A stretch of 64,000 nucleotides of DNA from Bradyrhizobium sp. in8p8 (GTDB lineage: Bacteria; Pseudomonadota; Alphaproteobacteria; Rhizobiales; Xanthobacteraceae). The stretch spans positions 62,001 to 126,000 of the forward strand of contig NZ_AUGD01000010.1 in the NCBI RefSeq assembly GCF_000426845.1, in the 5' to 3' direction. The first letter of the stretch is position 1; every line of letters begins with the position of its first letter. This document shows positions 1 to 8,008 of the stretch, one piece after another. The position numbers were made by a program, and so were the translations under genes. The notes below the pieces were generated by a model that was not told where the DNA came from, made no database searches, and was given only the letters and a program-made list of their open reading frames with translations.

Positions 1-1
1 G

Positions 2-400
2 CCGCAGTTCGGCAACTCATACGGCGTGGCGAACTTGTTCGACGCCTCGACGGGAACGGCATGGGTGGAGGGCGCCTCGGGCAGCGGCATCGGCGAATGG
101 ATCACCATCGAGTTCGAGGCCCCGCGGCGGGTCAAATCGATCCATGTGCAGAACGGCTATCAGAAAACTCCCGATATCTTTGCCAAGAACAACAGGGTTC
201 GCCAGATCCGATTGCAGTTCTCCGGGGGAGAGTCGCAGACCTTCACCCTCGACGACAAGTTTTCAGCGCAGCTCCTGACGTTGCGGTCGCCGGTTACGGC
301 CTACTGGCTGCAATTCGTCATCGACGACGTCTGGGCCGGCAACAAATATACGGACACCGCGATCACGAAGCTTCTGGTCAACTCGGATCCGGTGCAATGA
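2..400 (+). CDS. NADase-type glycan-binding domain protein (C-terminal part; 5' end outside window)
   Basis: The frame is open from the first base, so only the last 132 codons are visible. They form a discoidin-like beta domain: an N-terminal NLFDASTGTAWVEG stretch, then GIGEWITIEF, a VKSIHVQNGY strand and an aromatic C-terminal strand. This matches the carbohydrate-binding domain found fused to or beside bacterial NADase and peptidoglycan-related proteins. A GTG at 26 could be read as a start, but the domain pattern already runs through the codons before it (PQFGNSYG), so the gene is truncated by the window edge. Its TGA overlaps the ATG of the VanX-type peptidase in an ATGA arrangement, suggesting translational coupling and a shared cell-envelope role. 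What the missing N-terminus carries (signal peptide, enzyme domain) cannot be seen. Confidence 0.72.
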   Translation, partial: PQFGNSYGVANLFDASTGTAWVEGASGSGIGEWITIEFEAPRRVKSIHVQNGYQKTPDIFAKNNRVRQIRLQFSGGESQTFTLDDKFSAQLLTLRSPVTAYWLQFVIDDVWAGNKYTDTAITKLLVNSDPVQ

Positions 401-1170
401 TTGCAAGGAAGGACATCACGGCGCGGGCCGCGCTCGTCGCGTTGCTTGCAACATTTGTCCTCGCCCCGGTGCGCGCGCAGACCTTGCCCGGCGGCTTCGT
501 CTATCTGCGCGACATCGAACCCAGCATCATCCAGGATATCCGCTACGCCACATCGAACAATTTCGTCGGCCGTCCGCTCGCCGGCTATGGCGCGGGCGAG
601 TGCGTCGTGAAGCGCGAGGTAGGGCTGCGACTGAAGGCGGTGCAAGAAGCGCTCGCCGCCCAGAATCTGTCGCTGAAGATGTTCGACTGCTACCGGCCGG
701 CGCGGGCCTCGCTCGACATGGTGAAATGGTCGCAGAACGGTCATGAGACGGCGGCCGAGCGGCGCTACAACCCGAGGATTCCCAAGACCGAGCTGTTCCG
801 CCTCGGCTACATCGCGAGCCGCTCGCAGCATTCGACCGGCGCGGCGCTCGATCTCACGCTGGTCGACCTCAAGGCTGACAATTCCGCCAAATATGATCCG
901 TCGAAGAGCTATGCCGATTGTACGGCGCCGGCCGAGGTGCGGGCGCCGGAGGGCAGCGTCGACATGGGCACAGGCTACGACTGTACCGACGTCAGGGGCC
1001 ATACGGCGGCACCATCGATCAATCCGGAGCAGCGTGCCTGGCGCAAGCGGCTGGTGGCCGCGATGGCCAGGCAAGGCTTTGTGAACTATTCGAAGGAGTG
1101 GTGGCATTTTTCCCTGCCGGGGGCGGGCGGGGCGGCCTATGATTTCCCGATCCAGCCGCGGACGAGGTAG
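397..1170 (+). CDS. Secreted M15 family D-alanyl-D-alanine dipeptidase (VanX-type)
   Basis: The product is 257 aa. A signal peptide (residues 1-27, charged MIARK then a hydrophobic core ending PVRA) precedes a peptidase M15 domain. The zinc site is complete: SRSQHSTGAALD gives His145 and Asp152, and EWWHF gives the base Glu234 and His237. DCYRP (98-102) matches the conserved arginine loop of VanX enzymes. The family hydrolyses D-Ala-D-Ala or related peptidoglycan-derived dipeptides, here presumably in the periplasm. The ATG at 397 was chosen because it starts the signal peptide and overlaps the upstream stop by 4 bases; the frame is open further upstream without protein-like sequence. A role in peptidoglycan turnover is more likely than vancomycin resistance, since no vanHA genes are present. 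Confidence 0.88.
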   Translation: MIARKDITARAALVALLATFVLAPVRAQTLPGGFVYLRDIEPSIIQDIRYATSNNFVGRPLAGYGAGECVVKREVGLRLKAVQEALAAQNLSLKMFDCYRPARASLDMVKWSQNGHETAAERRYNPRIPKTELFRLGYIASRSQHSTGAALDLTLVDLKADNSAKYDPSKSYADCTAPAEVRAPEGSVDMGTGYDCTDVRGHTAAPSINPEQRAWRKRLVAAMARQGFVNYSKEWWHFSLPGAGGAAYDFPIQPRTR

Positions 1171-1267
1171 ATTCAATTGAAGCGGATGCAGCCGCGAGCA
1201 GGTTTATCTCTCCCGACGGGAGAGGCGGCACTGCTCGCGTCGAGATGAATTCGATCGGAATTACCCC

Positions 1268-2911
1268 ATGACCCAGCCGAACTTTGCGACCCATGAAGTC
1301 TTCAACCAGTCACCGCCCTTCGAGGACGTCAATCTCTTTACCCTGGACCAGCCGTTGGTCGCGGCGGTGAAGGCCAATGGCGGCGCGGCGGCGGAACGGG
1401 AACTGTCCGCGTTCGGCAAGGAGTGGGGTTCTGCGGCGATGGCCGATCGCGGGCGCCTCGCGAACGAGAACACGCCGAAGCTGCGCAGCTTCGATGCCAA
1501 GGGTCACCGGCGCGACCAGGTCGAGTTTCATCCCGCCTATCACGAACTGATGGCGCACAGTGCGCATGCAGGCGTGCACAATTCGACGTGGACGGCCGAT
1601 GGACGACCGGCGGACGATGCCGCCGAGGTCATCCGCGCGGCAAAATTCTACATGGCTGCGCAGGTCGAGACCGGCCACCTCTGCCCGATCACGATGACGC
1701 GCGCTTCCGTTGGTGCGCTGGCGATGCAGCCCGACTTGCTGGCGCGCGTCATGCCGGTGCTGTCCACGAAGAGCTACGATCCCGGCTTTGCGCCGTGGTG
1801 GGGCAAGCGCGGCATGACGCTCGGCATGGGCATGACCGAGAAGCAGGGCGGCACCGACGTGCGCGCGAACATGACGCGCGCAGTTCGCGACGGGAATGCG
1901 TATCGCATCACCGGTCACAAATGGTTCATGTCGGCGCCCATGTGTGACGCGTTCCTGGTGCTGGCGCAGGCGGATGGCGGGCTGACCTGTTTCTTCATGC
2001 CGCGCTTCGCGCCGGACGGTTCGGTCAACGCCATCCAGTTCCAGCGATTGAAGGACAAGCTGGGCAACCGCTCCAACGCCTCGTCGGAGGTCGAGTTCGT
2101 CGGCGCTCATGCCGAACGGATCGGCGAGGAAGGCAAGGGCATCCGCACCATCATACAGATGGTGCAGTTGACGCGGCAGGATTGCGCGATTGCGTCCGTC
2201 GGGCTGATGCGTTCGGGGCTCGCGCATGCGCTTCATCATGCGCGGCACCGCAGCGTTTTCCAGAAGCATCTTGCCGATCAGCCACTGATGCAGGCGGTGC
2301 TGTCGGACATGGCGCTGCATGTGGAGGCGAGCACGGCGCTGGTGATGCGGCTCTGCCGCGCCTTCGACCGCACGCCGCGCGATGCGGCGGAAGCTGCCTA
2401 TATGCGGCTGCTCACGCCGGCGATCAAATACTGGACCTGCAAGAGTGCGCCGCCATTCCTCTATGAGGCCATGGAATGCCTCGGCGGCAACGGCTATGTC
2501 GAAGACGGCATTCTGGCGCGGCACTATCGGGAGTCGCCGGTCAACGCGATCTGGGAAGGCTCGGGCAACGTCATGTGCCTCGACGTGCTCCGCGCGCTCT
2601 CGCGCGAGCCGGACGCGGCGATGACGGTGCTGCACGCGCTGGCAGCCGAAACCAAGGGCTTGCCGGGAGCAGGGCAAGCGGTTGCGTTCATCGGCAAGAC
2701 CTTCCGCCGCGCCGACGGCGAGCGCGTCGCGCGCCTGGCGGTCGAGAAGCTGGCGTTGCTCGCCGCTGCGGCGGCGCTCCAGGCGGTGTCCCCACACAAT
2801 GCCGAACTGTTTGCGAGCACGCGGCTTGCGACCAATCATGCCAGCATGTACGGCGCGGTGGAACTCGAGAGTGCCGATGTGCGCATGCTGCTGGAGCGGG
2901 CGCTGCCATGA
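1268..2911 (+). CDS. aidB: Acyl-CoA dehydrogenase family protein, AidB-like
   Basis: The product is 547 aa, close to E. coli AidB (about 541). It has the acyl-CoA dehydrogenase fold: an N-terminal helical domain, the FAD-binding segment GMTEKQGGTDVRAN with ITGHKWFMSAPMCDAF, a TCFFMPRF strand, and a C-terminal helical domain with the YVEDGILARHYRESPVNAIWEGSGN segment split across about residues 415-440. The AidB branch is recognised by the long N-terminus with FNQSPPFEDVNLF and by the GGNGYVED/IWEGSGN region. In E. coli AidB is a flavoprotein of the Ada adaptive response that binds DNA and is proposed to protect it from alkylation. No ada or alk gene is adjacent, so a DNA-protective role here is inferred from similarity only; isovaleryl-CoA dehydrogenase activity is the alternative. 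Confidence 0.82.
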   Translation: MTQPNFATHEVFNQSPPFEDVNLFTLDQPLVAAVKANGGAAAERELSAFGKEWGSAAMADRGRLANENTPKLRSFDAKGHRRDQVEFHPAYHELMAHSAHAGVHNSTWTADGRPADDAAEVIRAAKFYMAAQVETGHLCPITMTRASVGALAMQPDLLARVMPVLSTKSYDPGFAPWWGKRGMTLGMGMTEKQGGTDVRANMTRAVRDGNAYRITGHKWFMSAPMCDAFLVLAQADGGLTCFFMPRFAPDGSVNAIQFQRLKDKLGNRSNASSEVEFVGAHAERIGEEGKGIRTIIQMVQLTRQDCAIASVGLMRSGLAHALHHARHRSVFQKHLADQPLMQAVLSDMALHVEASTALVMRLCRAFDRTPRDAAEAAYMRLLTPAIKYWTCKSAPPFLYEAMECLGGNGYVEDGILARHYRESPVNAIWEGSGNVMCLDVLRALSREPDAAMTVLHALAAETKGLPGAGQAVAFIGKTFRRADGERVARLAVEKLALLAAAAALQAVSPHNAELFASTRLATNHASMYGAVELESADVRMLLERALP

Positions 2912-2924
2912 GTGTTTGATCTGT

Positions 2925-3022
2925 GGTCCGGGCGATCCGAAGGACGAACCCGGGATCTCGAGAGTCTCGGGCGCGCAATTGCGCACCTGAGTTCGATGCT
3001 GCGCATCGCCCCGGAATGACGG
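2925..3022. repeat. Dispersed intergenic palindromic repeat, copy A
   Basis: The spacer after aidB contains a CTCGAGAGTCTCGGG segment, a near-palindrome GCGCGCAATTGCGCAC, and an end CGCATCGCCCCGGAATGA. The same order of blocks recurs at 55991-56093, where the central block is a perfect 16-base palindrome and the ends are inverted repeats. The left end here is degraded. It is a short non-coding repeat of the REP/BIME-like kind. Confidence 0.65.
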
Positions 3023-3046
3023 TGAAGCTCTAACGAAAGCCTCCTG

Positions 3047-3811
3047 ATGGACTCCCTCAATCCCGATCATCCGCCACTGACGGAAGCTCCTGTCGCGCCA
3101 CGCGTCTGGAAGTTCTGGGGCACTGCGCTCTGGGGGCTCTTCATCTTCGTCGCGATGTTCGTCGGGCAGATCGGCGCCGTCATCGTGCTCGCGGCGCAGC
3201 GCGGTCTTCCAATGGACCTCGCCTCGCTCCAGCTCGTCGGTCGCGAGCCCCAGACGCTCGCGTTCTCGGTCATCATGGGACTGCCGGCGACGCTTCTTGC
3301 GGTTTGGCTCGCCATTCGCATCAAGAGGGCTTCTTTCGTCGACTATCTCGCGCTGCATTGGCCGTCGTGGAAGCAGCTGCTGTTCGGCGCCATCGGCCTT
3401 ATCCTGATCGTGGTGGTCTGGGAGACCATGTCACGCGCGCTCGGGCGCGAAGCGACGCCGGGTTTCATGACCGATCTGTTGAAGTCAGGACGAGACAAGG
3501 GCGCCGCGCTGTTGCTTCTGTTCGCCTTCAGCGTAGCCGCGCCGACGTCGGAAGAGATTCTGGCGCGGGGCTTCCTCTATCGCGGCTGGTCGGCGAGCTT
3601 CCTGCGCATACCCGGTGCGATCCTCCTGTCGTCGCTGGTTTGGACAATCGTCCACCTGCAATACGACATGTACTTCCTCGCCGAAGTCTTCGCCATCGGC
3701 CTCTGGTTCGGCTACATGCGCTATCGTGCCAACTCTCTCTGGCTCACAATCATGCTCCATGCGTTGAACAACCTGACAGCAGTGGTGCTGACGATGTGGC
3801 TGGGGAGCTAG
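3047..3811 (+). CDS. CPBP family intramembrane glutamic endopeptidase
   Basis: The product is 254 aa with about seven hydrophobic segments. The CPBP/Rce1 (Abi) motifs are present: motif 1 EEILARGFLYRGW with paired Glu169-Glu170 and Arg174, motif 2 VWTIVHLQYD with His203, and motif 3 IMLHALNN with His238 and Asn241/242. Members cleave substrates within the membrane; bacterial ones have been tied to protein maturation, signalling or bacteriocin immunity, and the substrate here cannot be inferred. The gene ends in a 4-base tail-to-tail overlap with the AEC transporter gene. It follows a repeat-bearing spacer after aidB, so it probably has its own promoter. Confidence 0.86.
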   Translation: MDSLNPDHPPLTEAPVAPRVWKFWGTALWGLFIFVAMFVGQIGAVIVLAAQRGLPMDLASLQLVGREPQTLAFSVIMGLPATLLAVWLAIRIKRASFVDYLALHWPSWKQLLFGAIGLILIVVVWETMSRALGREATPGFMTDLLKSGRDKGAALLLLFAFSVAAPTSEEILARGFLYRGWSASFLRIPGAILLSSLVWTIVHLQYDMYFLAEVFAIGLWFGYMRYRANSLWLTIMLHALNNLTAVVLTMWLGS

Positions 3812-4731
3812 GCCGCCAGCCCGATCGCGATCGGCATCGTAATGGCTGCAAAGATCGTCTGCAGCGTGATGATCTGGGCCAGCAGCGGCGCGTCGCCGCC
3901 CATCTGGCGGGCGAGGACATAAGCGCTGGACGAGGTCGGCACCGCCGAGCAGATCGCCACGATCGCGAGGCTGTTGCCGGACAGCCCGAACCAGAAACCG
4001 AGCCCCATCGCGAGCGCGGGCATCAGCAAGAGCTTGAAAACGACGCCGACGGCTGCACCGAGGCTTGGACGGAAGAGCCCTTCGAGATGCAGCCCCGCGC
4101 CGGTGACGAGCAGGCCGATGGCGAGGGAGGAACTGCCGAGCGCGTCTGCAACCTCATGCCAGAGCCTTGGCAGCGGCAGGTGGGTGACATTGACGGTAAG
4201 GCCGATGATGCAGGCCCAGATCAGGGGATTGCGAACCAAGGTGATGACGATGGCGCGGCCGGATTGCTTTTCCGGCGATGCGTAGCGAGCGAGCACCGAG
4301 ACGCTGAACACGTTGACGAGCGGGATGATCGCCACCATCGCCACGGAGGCGAGCGCCAGCCCGACATCGCCGAACAGATTGGCGGCGATCGACAGCGCCA
4401 CGAAGGTCTGCCAGCGCGTCGCGCCCTGGAAGATCGAGGTGAAGGCGGGGCCGTCAACGCCGAGCCGCGACAGGGCTGGGCGCAGCGCGAGGCACAAAAG
4501 CGACATCGCCAGTGCCGACAGCAGCAGCGCGCCGCCGACGCCGGCGACCGGCACCTTGGACAGGTCGGCCTTCACCAGGGTCTGGATCAGCAGCATCGGA
4601 AACAACACGAAATATGTCAGCAGCTCCAACCCGTGCCATTGCGTGTCGAGCCGCATCAGGCTGCGCTTCAGCACGATGCCGAGCACGATGAGGATGAAGA
4701 CCGGCAGCAAGGCCGCGATCACGACGGCCAT
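3808..4731 (-). CDS. AEC (auxin efflux carrier) family transporter
   Basis: The product is 307 aa with about ten hydrophobic helices in two halves (residues 1-145 and 165-307), typical of the AEC/malonate carrier family. Recognisable features are the first helix LLPVFILIVLGIVLKR, the FVLFPMLLIQTL segment, NPLIWACIIGL and the C-terminal VPTSSSAYVLARQMGGD. Members export organic acids or other carboxylates across the inner membrane. The gene lies directly downstream of ruvX on the minus strand with a 3-base gap, so the two are probably co-transcribed, although no functional link is known. The substrate cannot be told from sequence. Confidence 0.85.
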   Translation of the reverse strand: MAVVIAALLPVFILIVLGIVLKRSLMRLDTQWHGLELLTYFVLFPMLLIQTLVKADLSKVPVAGVGGALLLSALAMSLLCLALRPALSRLGVDGPAFTSIFQGATRWQTFVALSIAANLFGDVGLALASVAMVAIIPLVNVFSVSVLARYASPEKQSGRAIVITLVRNPLIWACIIGLTVNVTHLPLPRLWHEVADALGSSSLAIGLLVTGAGLHLEGLFRPSLGAAVGVVFKLLLMPALAMGLGFWFGLSGNSLAIVAICSAVPTSSSAYVLARQMGGDAPLLAQIITLQTIFAAITMPIAIGLAA

Positions 4732-4734
4732 CGG

Positions 4735-5220
4735 TCAGGCGGCCCCGGGACGGAGATTGGCGAGACGGTCGAGCGCGCCTTGCAGGATGAACATCGCAGC
4801 GTGTTCGTCGATCACCTCGGCGCGCTTGGCGCGGCTGACATCCATGCCGATCAGCTCGCGCTCGACCGCCGCTGTCGACAGGCGCTCGTCCCACAGTCCG
4901 ATGGGGAGCGCGGTCAGACCGGCGAGGTTGCGGGCGAAGGCGCGGGTCGACTGCGCGCGCGGGCCCTCGCTGCCGTCCATGTTGATGGGCAGGCCCAGCA
5001 CGAACCCGGCCGCCTTGCGCTCGGCCGCAATCGCGAGCAGGCGCGCGGCATCCTGCTTGAATTGCTTGCGCTGGATCGTCTCGACGCCGGTCGCAAGCCG
5101 ACGATCGGGGTCGGACACGGCAACGCCGATGGTCTTGGTGCCGAGATCAAGCCCGACCAGCGCGCCGCGCGCGGGCCAGTGGGTTACAGCATCGACGAGG
5201 GGCAGGATAAGGGCCGACAT
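4735..5220 (-). CDS. ruvX: Holliday junction resolvase-like RuvX (YqgF)
   Basis: The product is 161 aa from the ATG at 5220. It has an RNase H-like fold with [15 protein letters not shown] (the first acidic residue of the active site), [28 protein letters not shown] and a C-terminal [10 protein letters not shown] carrying further acidic residues. YqgF/RuvX proteins are essential in several bacteria and act in 16S rRNA 5'-end processing or as a putative resolvase. An upstream in-frame ATG at 5283 would add 21 residues with no family similarity, so the internal start is preferred. The AEC transporter gene follows 3 bases downstream. Confidence 0.9.
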   Translation of the reverse strand: MSALILPLVDAVTHWPARGALVGLDLGTKTIGVAVSDPDRRLATGVETIQRKQFKQDAARLLAIAAERKAAGFVLGLPINMDGSEGPRAQSTRAFARNLAGLTALPIGLWDERLSTAAVERELIGMDVSRAKRAEVIDEHAAMFILQGALDRLANLRPGAA

Positions 5221-5706
5221 GGCGTTAGCGCATATCACGCGTCGTGCTGTGGCGTGAACCCGGAACAATGGATGTGCTGACATTATTCGACCTGTTCGCG
5301 GTCGCGGCGATGCCGATCACTTACGCCCTGGCGGAGTGCGGCCACCGATTCGTGCTGCTGTTCGCGCCTCATGCGCCTCCATCGTCGCACCGCGGCGGTG
5401 GCACCTGAAGGCGATAGGAAGAAGCGCGTGAAGATGACCACGCACAAATGCAGCGGCCATTTGTGGTGAATCTCACACGGGCGATGTTGCGGACCATGGC
5501 ATGATCTCGCGTCCTCAGCGGTGCACCTTGATTGACGTTCTGGTTGCGGTTCGGCAGTGATGTATGTATAAGTAGAGTGAGGCGCGTACCCCAATTTTCA
5601 GAACGATCGCCAGCGACCCGCAGTCGGGTCCGCCAGGCAACCTTGGCGCAGATTTTTGAGGCGCCGGCCACCTCCGACATTCGCTCAGTCATTTTGAGAG
5701 GTTCTG
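5221..5706. other. Spacer between ruvX and the protease-nuclease gene
   Basis: No convincing gene is seen in these 486 bases: the short open frames on both strands lack family similarity and protein-like composition. The spacer must hold the promoters of the divergent ruvX and protease-nuclease genes; one sigma-70-like candidate at 5544-5572 is listed separately. Confidence 0.5.
5544..5572 (+). promoter_or_regulatory. Candidate sigma-70 promoter for the protease-nuclease gene
   Basis: TTGCGG (5544-5549), a 17-base spacer and TATAAG (5567-5572) give a good housekeeping-type match and would leave a leader of about 125 bases before the ATG at 5707. This is pattern matching only. Confidence 0.33.
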
Positions 5707-7923
5707 ATGCTCATCAAGCCAAGCCTCATCGCGGGCTCCGAAAGGCGATTCAAGCAAGCCGAGTTCTCACCCGATGCCTTGAACCGGAAACTGGGCGACG
5801 GCCCGATCGAGATGTCCGTCGAAAAGATGCGCCTGCGCCAGCGCCAGCTACTGGCCGAGACGCACGACATGCAGGCAGCGGAGAAAGGGCTGGAGCGGAT
5901 CATCCAGGGCAATGATCTCGACAGCATCAATTATCTCGCAAAGGGGACGGCCGCCGCACGCTCTGTTTGCCGTATTCAGCTGAGGGATCTGAAGTCGAAC
6001 CTGCTCGGCTATGGCTCGGGCTTTCTGATCGGGCCCGGCCTGCTGCTGACCAACCATCATGTCTTCGGCAAGCCGGCGGACGCCGCGAATTCGATTGCCG
6101 ATTTCAACTATGAACTGGATATCTCGGGACAAGAGCGCCTGCCGGAGAGGTTCGGATTCGAGCCCGGCAGATTCTTCTACACCAATGACAGGCTGGATTT
6201 CTCGGTCGTCGCGGTGGCCCAGACTTCGCTGTCGGGCCACGAGCATCTTGACGACTGGGGATGGCTGCCGCTGAGCGGTGCACCCGGTAAGGCAGACCCG
6301 GGCGAATATCTCACCATCATCCAGCATCCCAGCGGCCAGATGAAGCAGGTCTGCGTCCGCGAGAACAAGCTGCTCAAATATGCCGGCGACTTCCTCTGGT
6401 ACAACACCGACACGACGGCTGGATCGTCGGGCTCCCCGGCGTTCAACCGCTTCTGGCAGGTGGTCGCGCTGCACCACAGCGGCGTTCCGCGGAAGGATGG
6501 GCAGGGCCGCACCCTGACCAAGGACGGCAAGGTATGGAAGCCCTCGATGGACGAATCCTCGATCGACTGGATCGCCAACGAAGGCATCCGAGTCAGCGCG
6601 ATCGTGGCCGATCTCAAGGTGGCCGTCGGCTCCCACCCGTTGATCAAGCCGGTGTTGGATGAGGAAGAGCCGCCAATCCGGCAAGAGAGCGCGAAAGTCC
6701 GGGCGCCGGAGGCCGTGCCTGCGTTCGGCGCCAATTTCTGGGTCGAGCAGTCCGTCGACGGCACCTCTCTCGTGGTTCCAGTGCGCGTGCCATTGCCGAT
6801 ACTCAGGAAGGAAATTCCGTTCGCTCCGCTCGCCCCCGTGCCGGGCCCGGCGGGAGCTGACGGAGGTACAGCGAACGGCAGCATACACAACGGCGGCAAG
6901 CCGCTGATCGCCCCGCCGGCTGGCCTCCTGCCTCACATCAGTCCGAGAAACGGCCTGCCCATGGAGGCCGTGCATATCGATCAGAGCACGCTGAAATCGC
7001 GTCCGGGGTACAAGGCGAACTTCCTCGGCACCGGAAAATTCTCGGTCCCGTTGCCGAAGATTCCGGCCGCCCTCAAGTCCAGGATCGCGATGCTCAAGGG
7101 CAGCTCCAGGCAGTTCGAGCTGAGATATTTCAACTACAGTGTGGTCATGAACAAGCAGCGCAGACTCGCCTTCTTCAGCTGCGTCAATATCGACGGCGCC
7201 AAGCAGCAGGACGTCGGCAAGCGTGAAGGCGATTCCTGGCTGCGCGATCCACGCATCGACGACGATGCCCAGATCGGCGACGAGTTCTACCGCAAGCAGG
7301 CGACCTTCGAGGCGGATCGCACCAGGAATCCGTTCGATCGGGGTCATCTCGTGCGCCGCCTCGATGCGACCTGGGGCGACACCGTCGCCGCGGCCAAGCA
7401 GCATGGCGACGATTCCTTCCATTTCACCAACTGCTCGCCGCAGTTCTTCTCGTTCAATCAGGGCAAGCAGCTCTGGGCCGGATTGGAGGACTACACCCGC
7501 GATGTCCTGCTCGAAGGCGAGGAGAAGGGCATCGTGATGAACGGTCCGGTGTTCGATGGACCGGACGCCGACGGATCCGATCTGCCCAATCCGAACGGCC
7601 GGCCGCACAAGGACCCGAGCTTCGGCGGCGTTCAGATTCCGAAATACTTCTGGAAGATAATGATCCGGCGCGACGAAGACGGCCTCAAGGCGGCGGCATT
7701 CCTGATGAGCCAGCGCAAGCAGGTCATGGAGATCGACCGCATCCGGGAGGCGGATCTGCTCGAGCGGATGTCCGAGGAGGACGTCAGCGTCTTCCAGGTC
7801 TCGATCGCCGATCTGACGAAATTGACCAAGCTCGACTTCGGCAATCTTGCCGACGCGGACTCGCACGAGGCGACCTCGGTCGGTCCGCGTCGGATCGAGT
7901 CCTATGAGGACATCCGGATCTGA
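5707..7923 (+). CDS. Trypsin-like serine peptidase fused to DNA/RNA non-specific (NUC1) endonuclease
   Basis: The product is 738 aa with no signal peptide. Residues 1-95 are charged and helical (GLERIIQGNDLDSINYLAKG). Residues about 96-300 are a chymotrypsin-fold peptidase with a complete triad: His118 in LLLTNHHVFG, Asp164 in NDRLDFSVVAV and Ser241 in TTAGSSGSPAFN. A low-complexity Pro/Gly linker (about 370-415) leads to a NUC1 domain (about 430-690) with the catalytic DRGHLVRR (His547) and metal-site asparagines in FTNCSPQF (Asn575) and FNQG (Asn584). The acidic tail ends in an EDIRI. Both active sites look intact. NUC1 nucleases cleave DNA and RNA without sequence preference and usually need export or control; here a protease is covalently attached. 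The gene stands alone, flanked by unrelated genes. Autoproteolytic activation, or an effector role in defence or conflict, is inference. Confidence 0.9.
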   Translation: MLIKPSLIAGSERRFKQAEFSPDALNRKLGDGPIEMSVEKMRLRQRQLLAETHDMQAAEKGLERIIQGNDLDSINYLAKGTAAARSVCRIQLRDLKSNLLGYGSGFLIGPGLLLTNHHVFGKPADAANSIADFNYELDISGQERLPERFGFEPGRFFYTNDRLDFSVVAVAQTSLSGHEHLDDWGWLPLSGAPGKADPGEYLTIIQHPSGQMKQVCVRENKLLKYAGDFLWYNTDTTAGSSGSPAFNRFWQVVALHHSGVPRKDGQGRTLTKDGKVWKPSMDESSIDWIANEGIRVSAIVADLKVAVGSHPLIKPVLDEEEPPIRQESAKVRAPEAVPAFGANFWVEQSVDGTSLVVPVRVPLPILRKEIPFAPLAPVPGPAGADGGTANGSIHNGGKPLIAPPAGLLPHISPRNGLPMEAVHIDQSTLKSRPGYKANFLGTGKFSVPLPKIPAALKSRIAMLKGSSRQFELRYFNYSVVMNKQRRLAFFSCVNIDGAKQQDVGKREGDSWLRDPRIDDDAQIGDEFYRKQATFEADRTRNPFDRGHLVRRLDATWGDTVAAAKQHGDDSFHFTNCSPQFFSFNQGKQLWAGLEDYTRDVLLEGEEKGIVMNGPVFDGPDADGSDLPNPNGRPHKDPSFGGVQIPKYFWKIMIRRDEDGLKAAAFLMSQRKQVMEIDRIREADLLERMSEEDVSVFQVSIADLTKLTKLDFGNLADADSHEATSVGPRRIESYEDIRI

Positions 7924-8008
7924 CGTGCGGGGCGGGTGAGGGCAGCAGTGCGCTCCGGAGAGACACTGCAAGACCTCACCCGGCCTTCTTTCCAGGCCCT
8001 CGCGGGCG

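Noticed and set aside
397-1170. VanX-type peptidase as part of a vancomycin resistance cassette
   Set aside because: No vanH, vanA or two-component genes are adjacent, and Gram-negative M15 dipeptidases of this kind usually serve peptidoglycan turnover.
1310-3358. Minus-strand open frame of about 680 codons
   Set aside because: It is antisense to aidB and the CPBP gene and has no recognisable domain; a codon-bias shadow.
3304-5280. Plus-strand open frame of about 658 codons through the AEC transporter and ruvX genes
   Set aside because: Translation is Glu/Arg/Gln/His-rich nonsense while the minus strand gives two complete families.
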